This document shows, in pieces, positions 8,586 to 15,884 of a stretch of 37,271 nucleotides of DNA (position 1 is its first letter; every line of letters begins with the position of its first letter). The notes under the pieces are model-generated. The model saw only the letters and a list, made by a program, of their open reading frames with translations, was not told the DNA's origin and made no database searches. Position numbers and translations under genes: made by a program. Source of the stretch: Granulicella sp. (GTDB lineage Bacteria; Acidobacteriota; Terriglobia; Terriglobales; Acidobacteriaceae); NCBI GenBank assembly GCA_025357875.1, contig JANYLK010000186.1, positions 1 through 37,271 on the forward strand. The letters run 5' to 3'.

Positions 8586-9548
8586 ATGAAATCCATCACG
8601 GTATTCCGCCAGTTCGGAGAGATGCTGGTCGCCATCGCCATCGCTCCGCTCTTCGCCGGATGGATCGCCCAATGCCGTGCCTGGATGCAGAACCGTTCCG
8701 CCCCACCCCTCATCCAGCCCTACCGCATGCTGCGCAAGCTCTTCGATAAGGATGTAGCCCTCGCAGAAACCGCATCCCCACTCTTCCGCATCACGCCCTA
8801 CATTCTCTTCGGCACGATGGTCCTGGCCGCCGCAATCATCCCCTCGCTCGCCACTGATCTCCCGTTCGCTCGCGCAGCCGACGCCATCGCCCTCATCGGC
8901 CTCTTCGCCACCGCGCGCGTCTTCCTCTCGCTCGCCGCCATGGACATCGGCACCGCCTTTGGCACCATGGGCGCACGCCGCGAGATGATGATTGGCTTCC
9001 TCGCCGAACCCGCACTCCTGATGATCCTCTTCAATGCGTTTCTCCTCTTCGGCAGCACGGCTTTACCGTCGCTGGTCGACGGATACCGCGCCCATCCTTC
9101 CCTCATGGATCCCAGCATCATCTTCGCCGCCGTCGCCTTCGTCATGGTGCTGCTGGCCGAAAACGCACGCCTCCCCATCGACAATCCCACCACGCATCTC
9201 GAGCTCACCATGATTCACGAAGCCATGCTGCTCGAATACTCCGCCCGCCATCTCGCGCTGGTCGAATGGGCCTCCAACCTCAAGCTCTTCAACTACGCCT
9301 GCATCGGCTTCGCCCTCTTCATCCCCTGGGGAATCGCAACCCACAGCGCAGACGGTGTCGTCGCCATGCTCATCTCCGATGCCGCGCTCGCCATCAAGCT
9401 AATCGTCGCCGGTGCCGCGCTGGCACTGATCGAATCCCTCTCCGCCAAAGTCCGCATCTTCCGCGCCCCCGAATACCTCGCCATGTCATTCCTGCTCGCC
9501 GTCCTGGGCCTGCTAGTCCATCTACTCCTGGGAGCAAAACAAGCATGA
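8586..9548 (+). CDS. hyfC: Hydrogenase-4 component C-like membrane subunit (NuoH family)
   Basis: A 320-residue polytopic membrane protein of the NuoH/HyfC/HycD family, which links the hydrophilic module to the antiporter-like subunits. Seen: an N-terminal helix then GWIAQCRAWMQNRSAPP and PYRMLRKLFDKDVALAE, the conserved cytoplasmic-side loop; later LAENARLPIDNPTTHLELTM and IHEAMLLEYS, the family's signature acidic loop; and a C-terminal VRIFRAPEYL before the last helices. The ATG at 8586 is chosen because it starts directly before the first family-conserved residues. There is no clear ribosome-binding site; a CGAACCTCGAA tract precedes it. Confidence 0.9.
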   Translation: MKSITVFRQFGEMLVAIAIAPLFAGWIAQCRAWMQNRSAPPLIQPYRMLRKLFDKDVALAETASPLFRITPYILFGTMVLAAAIIPSLATDLPFARAADAIALIGLFATARVFLSLAAMDIGTAFGTMGARREMMIGFLAEPALLMILFNAFLLFGSTALPSLVDGYRAHPSLMDPSIIFAAVAFVMVLLAENARLPIDNPTTHLELTMIHEAMLLEYSARHLALVEWASNLKLFNYACIGFALFIPWGIATHSADGVVAMLISDAALAIKLIVAGAALALIESLSAKVRIFRAPEYLAMSFLLAVLGLLVHLLLGAKQA

Positions 9549-9579
9549 CCACCCACACTTTCATCCTCCACTACTCTCC

Positions 9580-9705
9580 GGGTGCCCCATCCTTCGCGCA
9601 CCTGCGAAGGGTGGGAGGTACACCTTCCGCACGTACCGGGTGCCCCATCCTCGCCACGGCTTTATCGTGGCAGGGTGGGGTATCGCGCCACGCGCGACCG
9701 CCTTT
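9580..9705 (+). repeat. Two family A repeats with different hairpin arms
   Basis: The copy at 9580 has perfect 7-base arms CCTTCGC/GCGAAGG. The copy at 9638 has the common CCTCGCCAC/GTGGCAGGG arms and the full GTATCGCGCC tail. Both lie between hyfC and hyfE. Confidence 0.85.
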
Positions 9706-9732
9706 GGCTCGTCATCCCCACCCGCCAACGGT

Positions 9733-9771
9733 CGTCATTCTGACTCGCAGAGTCAGAATCTCCGTCGTTGC
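9733..9771 (+). repeat. Family C repeat (CGTCATTCTGAC...GTCAGAATCTCCGTCG)
   Basis: TTCTGACTC and GAGTCAGAA form a perfect hairpin, followed by TCTCCGTCGTTGC. It lies in the hyfC-hyfE gap. Confidence 0.8.
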
Positions 9772-9779
9772 TTTTCTCT

Positions 9780-9810
9780 CTCGAACCTCGTATCCGAAAT
9801 CTCGAACCTA
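9780..9810 (+). repeat. Family E CGAACCTCG tract directly before hyfE
   Basis: CTCGAACCTCG ... CTCGAACCTA runs right up to the hyfE ATG at 9811, in the place where a ribosome-binding site would be expected. Confidence 0.5.
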
Positions 9811-10467
9811 ATGCCCTACACCGTCCCCATCCTCAACCTCCTCGCCGCGTGTCTCCTGCTCATCTCCTTCGCGATGCTCTCGCGTCGCCGCACCCAGCGT
9901 CTGGTCAACCTCTTCGCCTGGCAAGGCGCAATCCTCTTCCTATCCACCTGCCTGGTCGCACACAGCTCCGGCCTGCACGAACTCTACTACTCCGCCGCCC
10001 TCACCCTACTGCTGAAAGTCATCGCTCTGCCGCTGATCCTGCACCGCCTTATTAATCGCCTCGGCGCACAGTGGGACTCGGAAACAGTAGTCAACATTCC
10101 GCTCACCATGCTGGCGGGTCTAGTGCTCGTCATCTTCGCGTTCGGCCTCGCCCAACCCATCAGCATGATGGCCACCACCATCACGCGCAACATGCTCGGC
10201 ATCGCGCTCGCCGTCATCCTGCTCTCGTTCCTGATGATGATCACGCGCCGCAAAGCCGTCACCCAGGTCATCGGATTCCTTGCTATGGAAAACGGTCTCT
10301 TCTTCGCCGCCACCAGCGCAACCTACGGCATGCCCATGGTGGTGGAACTCGGCATAGCGCTCGACGTGCTGGTCGGCGTCTTCATCCTCGGCCTCTTCTT
10401 CTTCCAGATCCGCGAACAATTCGAAAGCCTTGACCTGCGCAACATGGAAAACCTCAAGGAGGACTGA
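9811..10467 (+). CDS. hyfE: Hydrogenase-4 component E-like membrane subunit (NuoK-related)
   Basis: A 218-residue membrane protein, the usual HyfE length. Several hydrophobic helices are visible from the N-terminus (ILNLLAACLLLISFAML) through LTLLLKVIALPLILHRLI, TMLAGLVLVIFAFGL, MLGIALAVILLSFLMMITRR and VELGIALDVLVGVFILGLFF. The segment RRKAVTQVIGFLAMENGLFF with its Glu is the family's conserved NuoK-like core. The tail QIREQFESLDLRNMENLKED is typical of HyfE. It is expected to sit between the HyfC-like anchor and the antiporter-like subunits. The start at 9811 lacks a Shine-Dalgarno sequence and is preceded by a repeat tract. Confidence 0.88.
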   Translation: MPYTVPILNLLAACLLLISFAMLSRRRTQRLVNLFAWQGAILFLSTCLVAHSSGLHELYYSAALTLLLKVIALPLILHRLINRLGAQWDSETVVNIPLTMLAGLVLVIFAFGLAQPISMMATTITRNMLGIALAVILLSFLMMITRRKAVTQVIGFLAMENGLFFAATSATYGMPMVVELGIALDVLVGVFILGLFFFQIREQFESLDLRNMENLKED

Positions 10468-10490
10468 AGTGCAACGACTCGCCAAAAATC

Positions 10491-10556
10491 GGGTGCCCCA
10501 TCCTCGCCACAGCTTCATCGTGGCAGGGTGGGGTATCGAGCCCCGCTCGACCGCCT
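10491..10556 (+). repeat. Family A hairpin repeat
   Basis: CCTCGCCAC/GTGGCAGGG arms with the loop AGCTTCATC, then GTATCGAGCCCCGCTCGACCG. The tail itself contains an inverted TCGAGC...GCTCGA, where the copies in the hyfB-hyfC and hyfC-hyfE gaps have CGCGCC..GCGCG. It lies in the hyfE-hyfF gap. Confidence 0.85.
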
Positions 10557-10580
10557 CCCCTAGCACCGCCCACAAAGTCC

Positions 10581-10630
10581 GGGTGCCCCATGATCAACGA
10601 GCCGACCTTGGTCGCTCGTTGATCGTGGGG
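10581..10630 (+). repeat. Family A frame with an unrelated perfect inner stem
   Basis: The outer GGGTGCCCCAT...GTGGGG is kept but the inner arms are GATCAACGAGC (10592-10602) and GCTCGTTGATC (10614-10624), an 11-base perfect stem that continues through CCCCAT/GTGGGG with one wobble pair. Confidence 0.85.
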
Positions 10631-10742
10631 TTACTCACCTCCTCCATCCACCCCCGCAGCACCGTGCTACCGGCACAATCATCCGAAGCCCTCATTCCCA
10701 ACCAGCCCCTCGAAACCGCCCCTGTTACCCCGCCCCTCGATG

Positions 10743-10872
10743 CCGTCATTCTGACGCAGTCAGAATCTCCGTCGTGGCCCTTCCGCCGAGCGAAGCTCGG
10801 CCCCGGATTAGCAGGGGCCTTCAGGCCCCTGAATATCCGCCAAAAAGAAAGAGGGGCTTTAGCCCCGGGCCT
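10743..10872 (+). repeat. Composite C+B repeat, copy 1
   Basis: Family C (arms CTGAC/GTCAG) runs directly into a CCGAGC/GCTCGG hairpin, CCCCGGATTAGCA, a GGGGCC/GGCCCC hairpin and finally GGGGCTTTAGCCCCGGGCC. The same composite recurs at 12401. It ends 28 bases before hyfF. Confidence 0.85.
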
Positions 10873-10899
10873 TCCCACACCCACCCAGGAAGGCCACCC

Positions 10900-12351
10900 A
10901 TGCAACTCCTAGCCGTCCTAACCCTCCCTGTCCTTGGCTTCCTCCTCCTAGCCCTCTTCGGAGCAAAACGCAACGCTCCCGAACTCAATTGCACCATCAG
11001 CTTCGCCACGCTAATCGCCGCGTCACTCCTGGCCGTCCGCGTAGCCCGCCACGGCTCCATCCTCGTCTTCCACGACCAATTCTTCGTTGACTCCTTCAAC
11101 GTATTCCTGGTCGCGCTCACCGCTTTCGTAGGCTTCACCACCGCGCTCTTCTCGCGCCCTTACATGCGCATCGAGGAGCTTCACGGCCGCCTCACACCAC
11201 GCCGCCTCCGCCTCTATCACGCCATGTATCAACTCTTCATGGCCGCAATGTTCCTCGCGCTGCTCACCAACAACATGGGCCTGCTCTGGGTCGCGATGGA
11301 AGCCGCCACGCTCTCGACCGTCCTGCTCGTCTCGCTCTATCGCACAAGAGCGAGCCTCGAAGCAGCGTGGAAATACTTCATCCTCTGCGGTGTAGGAATC
11401 GCGCAAGCGCTCTTCGGCACCATCCTCTTATACTTCGCCGCAGAAAAAACGCTAGGCCACGAAGGCATGACCGCCCTACTCTGGACCCACCTCAACGCAG
11501 TCAAAGGTCAACTCGAACCCCGCGTCCTCGGCCTCGCCTTCGTCTTCTTACTAGTCGGATACGGCACCAAAGTCGGGCTCGCGCCTCTGCACAATTGGCT
11601 GCCCGACGCACACGCCGAGGGCCCCACGCCAGTCTCCGCAGTCCTCTCCGGCCTCTTGCTGAACGTTGCCCTCTACGCAGTCATTCGCTGCAAGGTCCTG
11701 GTCGAAGGTTCCATCGGAGTAGCACTCCCGAGCCGCATGTTGATGGGCTTTGGCCTGCTCTCCGCCGTGCTCGCCGCATTTTTCCTCTGGCGTCAGAAGG
11801 ACATCAAGCGCCTCTTCGGCTACTCCTCCATCGAACACATGGGCATCATCACCTTCGCCTTCGGGCTCGGCGGGCCAATCGCAAACTTCGCCGGCCTACT
11901 CCACATGACCGTCCACTCGCTCACGAAATCATCGATCTTCTTCACCGCCGGCCACGCCACGCAGTCCTCCGGCACGCAGCAGATGGATGGCATACGCGGC
12001 CTGATCGACACGCACCCCGCCATCGGCTGGGGCCTGATGCTGGGTTCGCTTGCCATCCTCGGAATGCCGCCCTTCGGAGTCTTCGCCAGCGAATTCCTCA
12101 TCCTCACCACCGCCATGCGCGAGCACCCGGCCACCACGCCATTCCTATTGATCGCACTCGCAGTGGCCTTCGCCGCCATCTTCAGCCGCGTTCAACCCAT
12201 GGTCTTCGGCGACAGCGAATCGCAGCCCCTGCCGCGCTCTCCGGCAATGTTGCCCGTCTTCGTCCACCTCGCGCTGGTCCTGATGCTCGGCGTCTACATG
12301 CCCCCCGCGCTAGCCGACTGGTACCGCGCTGCCGCCCGCCTCATCGGATAA
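10900..12351 (+). CDS. hyfF: Hydrogenase-4 component F-like proton-translocating subunit (NuoN/NuoM-type)
   Basis: A 483-residue second antiporter-like membrane protein. ATG 10900 is supported by CAGGAAGG 7 bases upstream. Motifs: LLWVAMEAATLSTVLLVSLY with the key Glu, GYGTKVGLAPLHNWLPDAHA with the key Lys, GPTPVSAVLSGLLLNVALYA, DIKRLFGYSSIEHMGII, and HSLTKSSIFFTAGHATQSSG. These are hallmarks of HyfF within the Proton_antipo_M family. Together with the HyfB-like protein this gives the complex two candidate ion-pumping subunits. A separate HyfD-like subunit, present in E. coli hydrogenase 4, is not found. Confidence 0.9.
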   Translation: MQLLAVLTLPVLGFLLLALFGAKRNAPELNCTISFATLIAASLLAVRVARHGSILVFHDQFFVDSFNVFLVALTAFVGFTTALFSRPYMRIEELHGRLTPRRLRLYHAMYQLFMAAMFLALLTNNMGLLWVAMEAATLSTVLLVSLYRTRASLEAAWKYFILCGVGIAQALFGTILLYFAAEKTLGHEGMTALLWTHLNAVKGQLEPRVLGLAFVFLLVGYGTKVGLAPLHNWLPDAHAEGPTPVSAVLSGLLLNVALYAVIRCKVLVEGSIGVALPSRMLMGFGLLSAVLAAFFLWRQKDIKRLFGYSSIEHMGIITFAFGLGGPIANFAGLLHMTVHSLTKSSIFFTAGHATQSSGTQQMDGIRGLIDTHPAIGWGLMLGSLAILGMPPFGVFASEFLILTTAMREHPATTPFLLIALAVAFAAIFSRVQPMVFGDSESQPLPRSPAMLPVFVHLALVLMLGVYMPPALADWYRAAARLIG

Positions 12352-12400
12352 CCCATAATGACCGTGAAGTACAAAATCCGCATTGACGAACTACAAAGCG

Positions 12401-12527
12401 CCGTCATTCTGGCGAAGCCAGAATCTCCGTCGTGGCTCTTCCGCCGAGCAATGCTCGGCCCCGGATTAGCAGGTGCCTTCAGGCCCCTGAACACCCTCCA
12501 CCAAGATAGAGGGGCTTTAGCCCCGGG
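12401..12527 (+). repeat. Composite C+B repeat, copy 2
   Basis: Same order as the copy at 10743. The C arms here are CTGGC/GCCAG where copy 1 has CTGAC/GTCAG, a paired change that preserves the hairpin. The CCGAGC/GCTCGG hairpin differs only in its 3-base loop. Confidence 0.85.
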
Positions 12528-12614
12528 CCATCTTCCCGATAGCCCAAACATTCGTGTTTGGACCGCCCGTCCTCAATCCACAACACGAGTCTTACCTCTT
12601 GGAGCATGCCTCCG

Positions 12615-14198
12615 ATGACCCTTGATTTCCCCACCATCCCGCTCCCCGCAAACATCGCCTGCACCCAGACGACCGTCGACGCCGCCGAGTGGCAGCGCGC
12701 CATTGAACAGCTAAAAATCACCGGCGCAGCATTTGTAACCTTATGGGGTACAGATGATCGCGACCTCAACAATCGTTTCCAAATGCACGCAGTGTTCCTA
12801 ACTCCAACCGGCCTCATAGTCCTCCACCATCCCCTCGAACCTGGCACCGCGAACCTCGAACCCACATACCCCACCCTCGCCCAACTCTTCCCCACCGCCG
12901 CCCGCATGGAACGAGCCACCCGCGACCTCCTCGGAATCGCAAGCACCGCCGCCGACCAGCGCCCCTGGCTCCTCCACAGCGCCGCACCCACCTATCCCCT
13001 CCGCCACGACCCCGCCGTTTGTCATTCTGAGCGCAGCGAAGAATCCCCGCATTTTGCCCGCGCCGCCACAACCCCCTACCCCTTCCTCCAGGTCGAAGGA
13101 GACGGTGTCCACGAGATCGCCGTAGGCCCAGTCCACGCAAGCATCATCGAACCCGGCCACTTCCGTTTCTCCGTCGTCGGAGAAAAAGTCATCCGCCTCG
13201 AAGCACGTCTCGGCTACACCCACCGCGGCATCGCCAAGCTCTTCGAATCCCAGCAGCAGCAAGAGGCCCACCGCCTGGCCGCACGCGTCTCCGGAGACTC
13301 TGCCATAGCCTTCGCCTGGGCCTATTGCGCCGCCCTCGAAGCCCTCACCGCCACCGCTTGCCCCCTCCGCGCGTCCCGCCTTCGAGCCCTCGCACTCGAA
13401 CACGAACGCATCGCCAATCATCTCGGCGACCTCGGCGCATTAGGCAACGACGCCGGCTTTGCCTTCGGCCTCACCCAGTTCTCACGCCTCAAAGAAGATT
13501 TCCTCCGCGCCAATCAAGCCGCCTTCGGAGCCCGCTACCTACTCGACTACATCATCCCCGGCGGCGTAGCCGTCGATCTCCCGCAAGAAGCCTACGCCCA
13601 CCTCATCCATCTCTACCGCACCACGGATCGCGAAGTCGCAGACCTCCGCACCATCTATGACGAGCACGGCGGCCTGCAAGACCGTTTCCGCGAAGCCGGC
13701 CATCTTTCACTCAATCAGGCCGAAGAACTTGGAGCCATCGGCCTGGTCGCCCGCGCCTCCGGCATCGCGCAAGACCTCCGCGTTGACCACCCATCCGCAC
13801 CCTACGACACATTAGCAACACAAATGGTTACAGAAACAACCGGTGATGTTGCCGCCCGCGTCCAAGTCCGCTTCCGCGAAGTTTTTGAGTCGCTTCGCCT
13901 CTGTCGCGCACTGCTCGCAGACCTCTCCCACACCTCCGTCGAGACCGCACCCATTGCAATTCCCATCTCCATCGCCGAACCCAACCGCCTCGGCATCGGC
14001 ATCATCGAAGGCTGGCGCGGCCCAGTCCTCATCGCCCTCGAAACCGGTCCCAACGGCACCATCCGCCGCTGCCACGCGCACGACCCTTCCTGGCAAAACT
14101 GGCCGCTGATCGAATACGCAATCCGCGGCAACATCGTCCCCGACTTCCCACTCATCAACAAATCCTTCAACCTGTCCTACAGCGGCCCCGATGGCTAG
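12615..14198 (+). CDS. HyfG-like large subunit (NuoC-NuoD fusion type) lacking the [NiFe] ligands
   Basis: A 527-residue soluble subunit. Start ATG 12615 is chosen over ATG 12606 because GGAG at 12601 is 10 bases away and only 1 base from the earlier ATG. Residues 1-115 form a NuoC/30-kDa-like domain. Residues of about 150-527 form the NuoD/hydrogenase-large domain (FLQVEGDGVHEIAVGPVHAS, IIEPGHFRFSV, YTHRGIAKLFE, LEHERIANHLGDLG). The N-terminal CxxC of [NiFe] enzymes (RVCGIC) is replaced by RVSGDS, with Ser at 226 and 229. The C-terminal DPCxxC is NLSYSG (519-524), so all four metal-ligand cysteines are gone. It is therefore an Ehr-type subunit, closer in logic to complex I than to a hydrogenase. 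A repeat-derived peptide, CHSERSEESPHFA (136-148), lies between the two domains. It ends only 11 codons beyond VPDFPLINK. Confidence 0.88.
   Translation: MTLDFPTIPLPANIACTQTTVDAAEWQRAIEQLKITGAAFVTLWGTDDRDLNNRFQMHAVFLTPTGLIVLHHPLEPGTANLEPTYPTLAQLFPTAARMERATRDLLGIASTAADQRPWLLHSAAPTYPLRHDPAVCHSERSEESPHFARAATTPYPFLQVEGDGVHEIAVGPVHASIIEPGHFRFSVVGEKVIRLEARLGYTHRGIAKLFESQQQQEAHRLAARVSGDSAIAFAWAYCAALEALTATACPLRASRLRALALEHERIANHLGDLGALGNDAGFAFGLTQFSRLKEDFLRANQAAFGARYLLDYIIPGGVAVDLPQEAYAHLIHLYRTTDREVADLRTIYDEHGGLQDRFREAGHLSLNQAEELGAIGLVARASGIAQDLRVDHPSAPYDTLATQMVTETTGDVAARVQVRFREVFESLRLCRALLADLSHTSVETAPIAIPISIAEPNRLGIGIIEGWRGPVLIALETGPNGTIRRCHAHDPSWQNWPLIEYAIRGNIVPDFPLINKSFNLSYSGPDG
13021..13057 (+). 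repeat. Family C repeat in frame inside the hyfG-like gene
   Basis: GTCATTCTGAGCGCAGCGAA then GAATCCCCGCATTTT is read as VCHSERSEESPHF, located in the linker between the NuoC-like and NuoD-like domains. Confidence 0.85.
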
Positions 14199-14312
14199 AC
14201 CACACCCGACCAATCATCCGTACGCGATAGTTAGCCCACACCCGACCGATAAACCGCACCCGGTGGTTAGCGAAGTGACGCAATGAATCGTCAACCATCA
14301 CACGTCGTTGCA

Positions 14313-14470
14313 TTGAGGGCCGAAGGCCCGACACATACCAGCCTTGTATCTTCCATTCGAGGCATCGCCAAGGGTCCAAGGGCCGAAGGCCCGACACATA
14401 CCAACCTAGGCCGAGGGCCTAGGTACGCAATAGCCACAAGTCCGAGGGCTGTAAGCCCGACACATATCCG
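14313..14470 (+). repeat. Family D repeats, three copies (GGCCGAAGGCCCGACACATACC)
   Basis: Copies start near 14313, 14377 and 14440. Each has a small hairpin (GGGCCGAAGGCCC, or GGGCTGTAAGCCC in the third) followed by GACACATA. A CCTAGGCCGAGGGCCTAGG hairpin sits between the second and third. They fill most of the 341-base gap between the HyfG- and HyfI-like genes. The preceding 14199-14280 has repeated CACACCCGACC segments and no gene. Confidence 0.75.
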
Positions 14471-14514
14471 TCGCCAGTCGCAATCCACCGCGCCTGAGCT
14501 AACGCCAAAATCAT

Positions 14515-14534
14515 AGGGGCTTCAACCCCGGAGG
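14515..14534 (+). promoter_or_regulatory. Half family B hairpin that supplies the hyfI ribosome-binding site
   Basis: GGGGCTTCAACCCC is followed at once by GGAGG (14530-14534), which lies 5 bases before the hyfI ATG. The hairpin would sit immediately 5' of the Shine-Dalgarno sequence in the mRNA. Confidence 0.55.
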
Positions 14535-14539
14535 TCGTC

Positions 14540-15064
14540 ATGATCAACACCCTATCCCGCATGATCCGCACCGGCATCCTCACCCAGCCCCTACCGCCCA
14601 TCGCTCACGCCACGCCCACAGTCGAATCCCTCCAACACGACCTCTGGAAGATCCTCGGTCGCGCCCTCTCGATCCGCCACGTCGACGCCGGCTCCTGCAA
14701 CGCCTGCGAACTTGAAATCCACGCGCTCAACAATCCGTATTACAACTTGGAAGGCATCGGCATAAAATTCGTCGCCAGCCCGCGCCACGCCGACCTGCTG
14801 TTGGTGACCGGGCCGGTCTTCATCAACATGGAAGAGGCCCTCCGCCGCACCTACGACGCCATCCCCAACCCCAAAATTGTCGTCGCCATCGGAGACTGCG
14901 CCACCTGCGGAGGCATCAGCGCCCACGGCAAAATCATCGGCATCACCTACGCCACGCGCGGCCCCATCGCCAGCATAATCCCCGTCAACCACACCATCGC
15001 CGGATGCCCACCCACACCCACCGCAATCATGGCCGGCATCCTCGAAGCCATCGCCACCGCCTAA
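14540..15064 (+). CDS. hyfI: HyfI/NuoB-like [4Fe-4S] small subunit
   Basis: A 174-residue small subunit of the NuoB/HycG/HyfI family. It carries one proximal [4Fe-4S] cluster, equivalent to N2 of complex I. All four expected cysteines are present: C53 and C56 (GSCNACELEI), C120 (GDCATCGG) and C156 (AGCPPTP). The flanking family motifs DLLLVTGPVFINMEEAL and IPNPKIVVAIGDCA are intact. The start ATG 14540 has GGAGG at 5 bases. It is the last gene of the operon. Cluster binding is retained although the partner large subunit has lost its [NiFe] ligands, so an electron-transfer role remains likely. No HyfH- or HyfA-like ferredoxin subunit follows. Confidence 0.92.
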   Translation: MINTLSRMIRTGILTQPLPPIAHATPTVESLQHDLWKILGRALSIRHVDAGSCNACELEIHALNNPYYNLEGIGIKFVASPRHADLLLVTGPVFINMEEALRRTYDAIPNPKIVVAIGDCATCGGISAHGKIIGITYATRGPIASIIPVNHTIAGCPPTPTAIMAGILEAIATA

Positions 15065-15080
15065 GCGGTAGCGCAATATC

Positions 15081-15304
15081 GGGTGCCCCATCCTCGACAC
15101 AGTTTCATCGTGGCAGGGTGGGGTATCGAGCCCCGCTCGACCGCCTTCCCTCGCACCGCCCACACGTCGGGTGCCCCATCCTCGACACAGTTTCATCGTG
15201 GCAGGGTGGGGTATCGAGCCCCGCTCGACCGCCGTCCTTCGCACCGCCCACACGTCGGGAGCCTCAGGTTCGACGCAGCAACATCGCGCCGACCATGGGA
15301 ATAC
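15081..15304 (+). repeat. Two family A repeats plus one degenerate copy
   Basis: Near-identical copies at 15081 and 15169 (88 bases apart) have CCTCGACAC against GTGGCAGGG, i.e. one arm has mutated. A third, degraded copy (about 15257-15304) ends in GACCATGGGAATAC. They fill the gap between convergent hyfI and the SRPBCC gene. Confidence 0.8.
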
Positions 15305-15311
15305 AACCCGT

Positions 15312-15779
15312 TCACCCAGGCAGATACTCCCGCCACTCCTCCGACTCAGCAATCCGCTTCAGCAACTGAAACCTTCTCTGCAGCAGTCCGCGAATGTGCG
15401 GGATCATCACGTACTTCCCCACCAGCCGACCCGCCACTCCAAACGGCAGCGAGAAACGCACCGTATCCTTCAGCAGCACCTGCCCACCAATCTCCGTAAA
15501 TTCATGGTCGTGCTGAAACACGCGAAAACGACCACTAGCCATGCAATCCTGGAAAAACGAAGGCCGCGCATATTTCGTAATCAACGTCTCGTGCCGTTGC
15601 GGCAGCCCGAACTTCCACCCACGCCACTCCAGCCGATCGTCAGCCGTCACCAGTCCGCGCATCTTTCCCGCGACCGGCCTCATCCCAATCGTCTGCGCAA
15701 CAACCTCAATACTCGTCGACAGCAGAAAACAGCGCTCAATCGGCGCGCTGATGTGGACGCTATCCTTGACCATATACAT
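15312..15779 (-). CDS. SRPBCC-superfamily (START/Bet v1-like) protein
   Basis: A 155-residue soluble protein. It starts MYMVKDSVHISAPIERCFLL, the typical first strand and helix of the SRPBCC fold (polyketide-cyclase/dehydrase or coenzyme-Q-binding-like). The second Met (15773) is an alternative start. Later segments fit the curved sheet and long C-terminal helix: RLEWRGWKFGLPQRHETLI, FFQDCMASGRFRVFQHDHEF, LLKDTVRFSLPFG and RRFQLLKRIAESEEW. Proteins of this group bind hydrophobic ligands; many act as uncharacterised cell-division-inhibitor-like SRPBCC proteins. The ligand and role cannot be inferred. It is convergent with the Hyf-like operon and 105 bases downstream of the alpha-galactosidase. 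Confidence 0.7.
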   Translation of the reverse strand: MYMVKDSVHISAPIERCFLLSTSIEVVAQTIGMRPVAGKMRGLVTADDRLEWRGWKFGLPQRHETLITKYARPSFFQDCMASGRFRVFQHDHEFTEIGGQVLLKDTVRFSLPFGVAGRLVGKYVMIPHIRGLLQRRFQLLKRIAESEEWREYLPG

Positions 15780-15884
15780 GCTGAATTCCGCCTACATTAT
15801 TAAAATGACCATCATTCCGAGCGCAGCTCAGAACAACAGTAGTTCGTTTGAAGTACGATGCTCCAAACCATCCGCAAAGTCAGA

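Noticed and set aside
12615-15064. Calling the Hyf-like genes an active [NiFe] hydrogenase or formate hydrogenlyase
   Set aside because: All four cysteine ligands are absent in the large subunit, and no ferredoxin-like, maturation or formate-dehydrogenase genes are present.
15083-15803. Plus-strand open frames rich in GAPSST/FHRGRVGYRAPLDR-like peptides
   Set aside because: They are readings of family A repeats and of the reverse strand of the SRPBCC gene; no independent coding signal.
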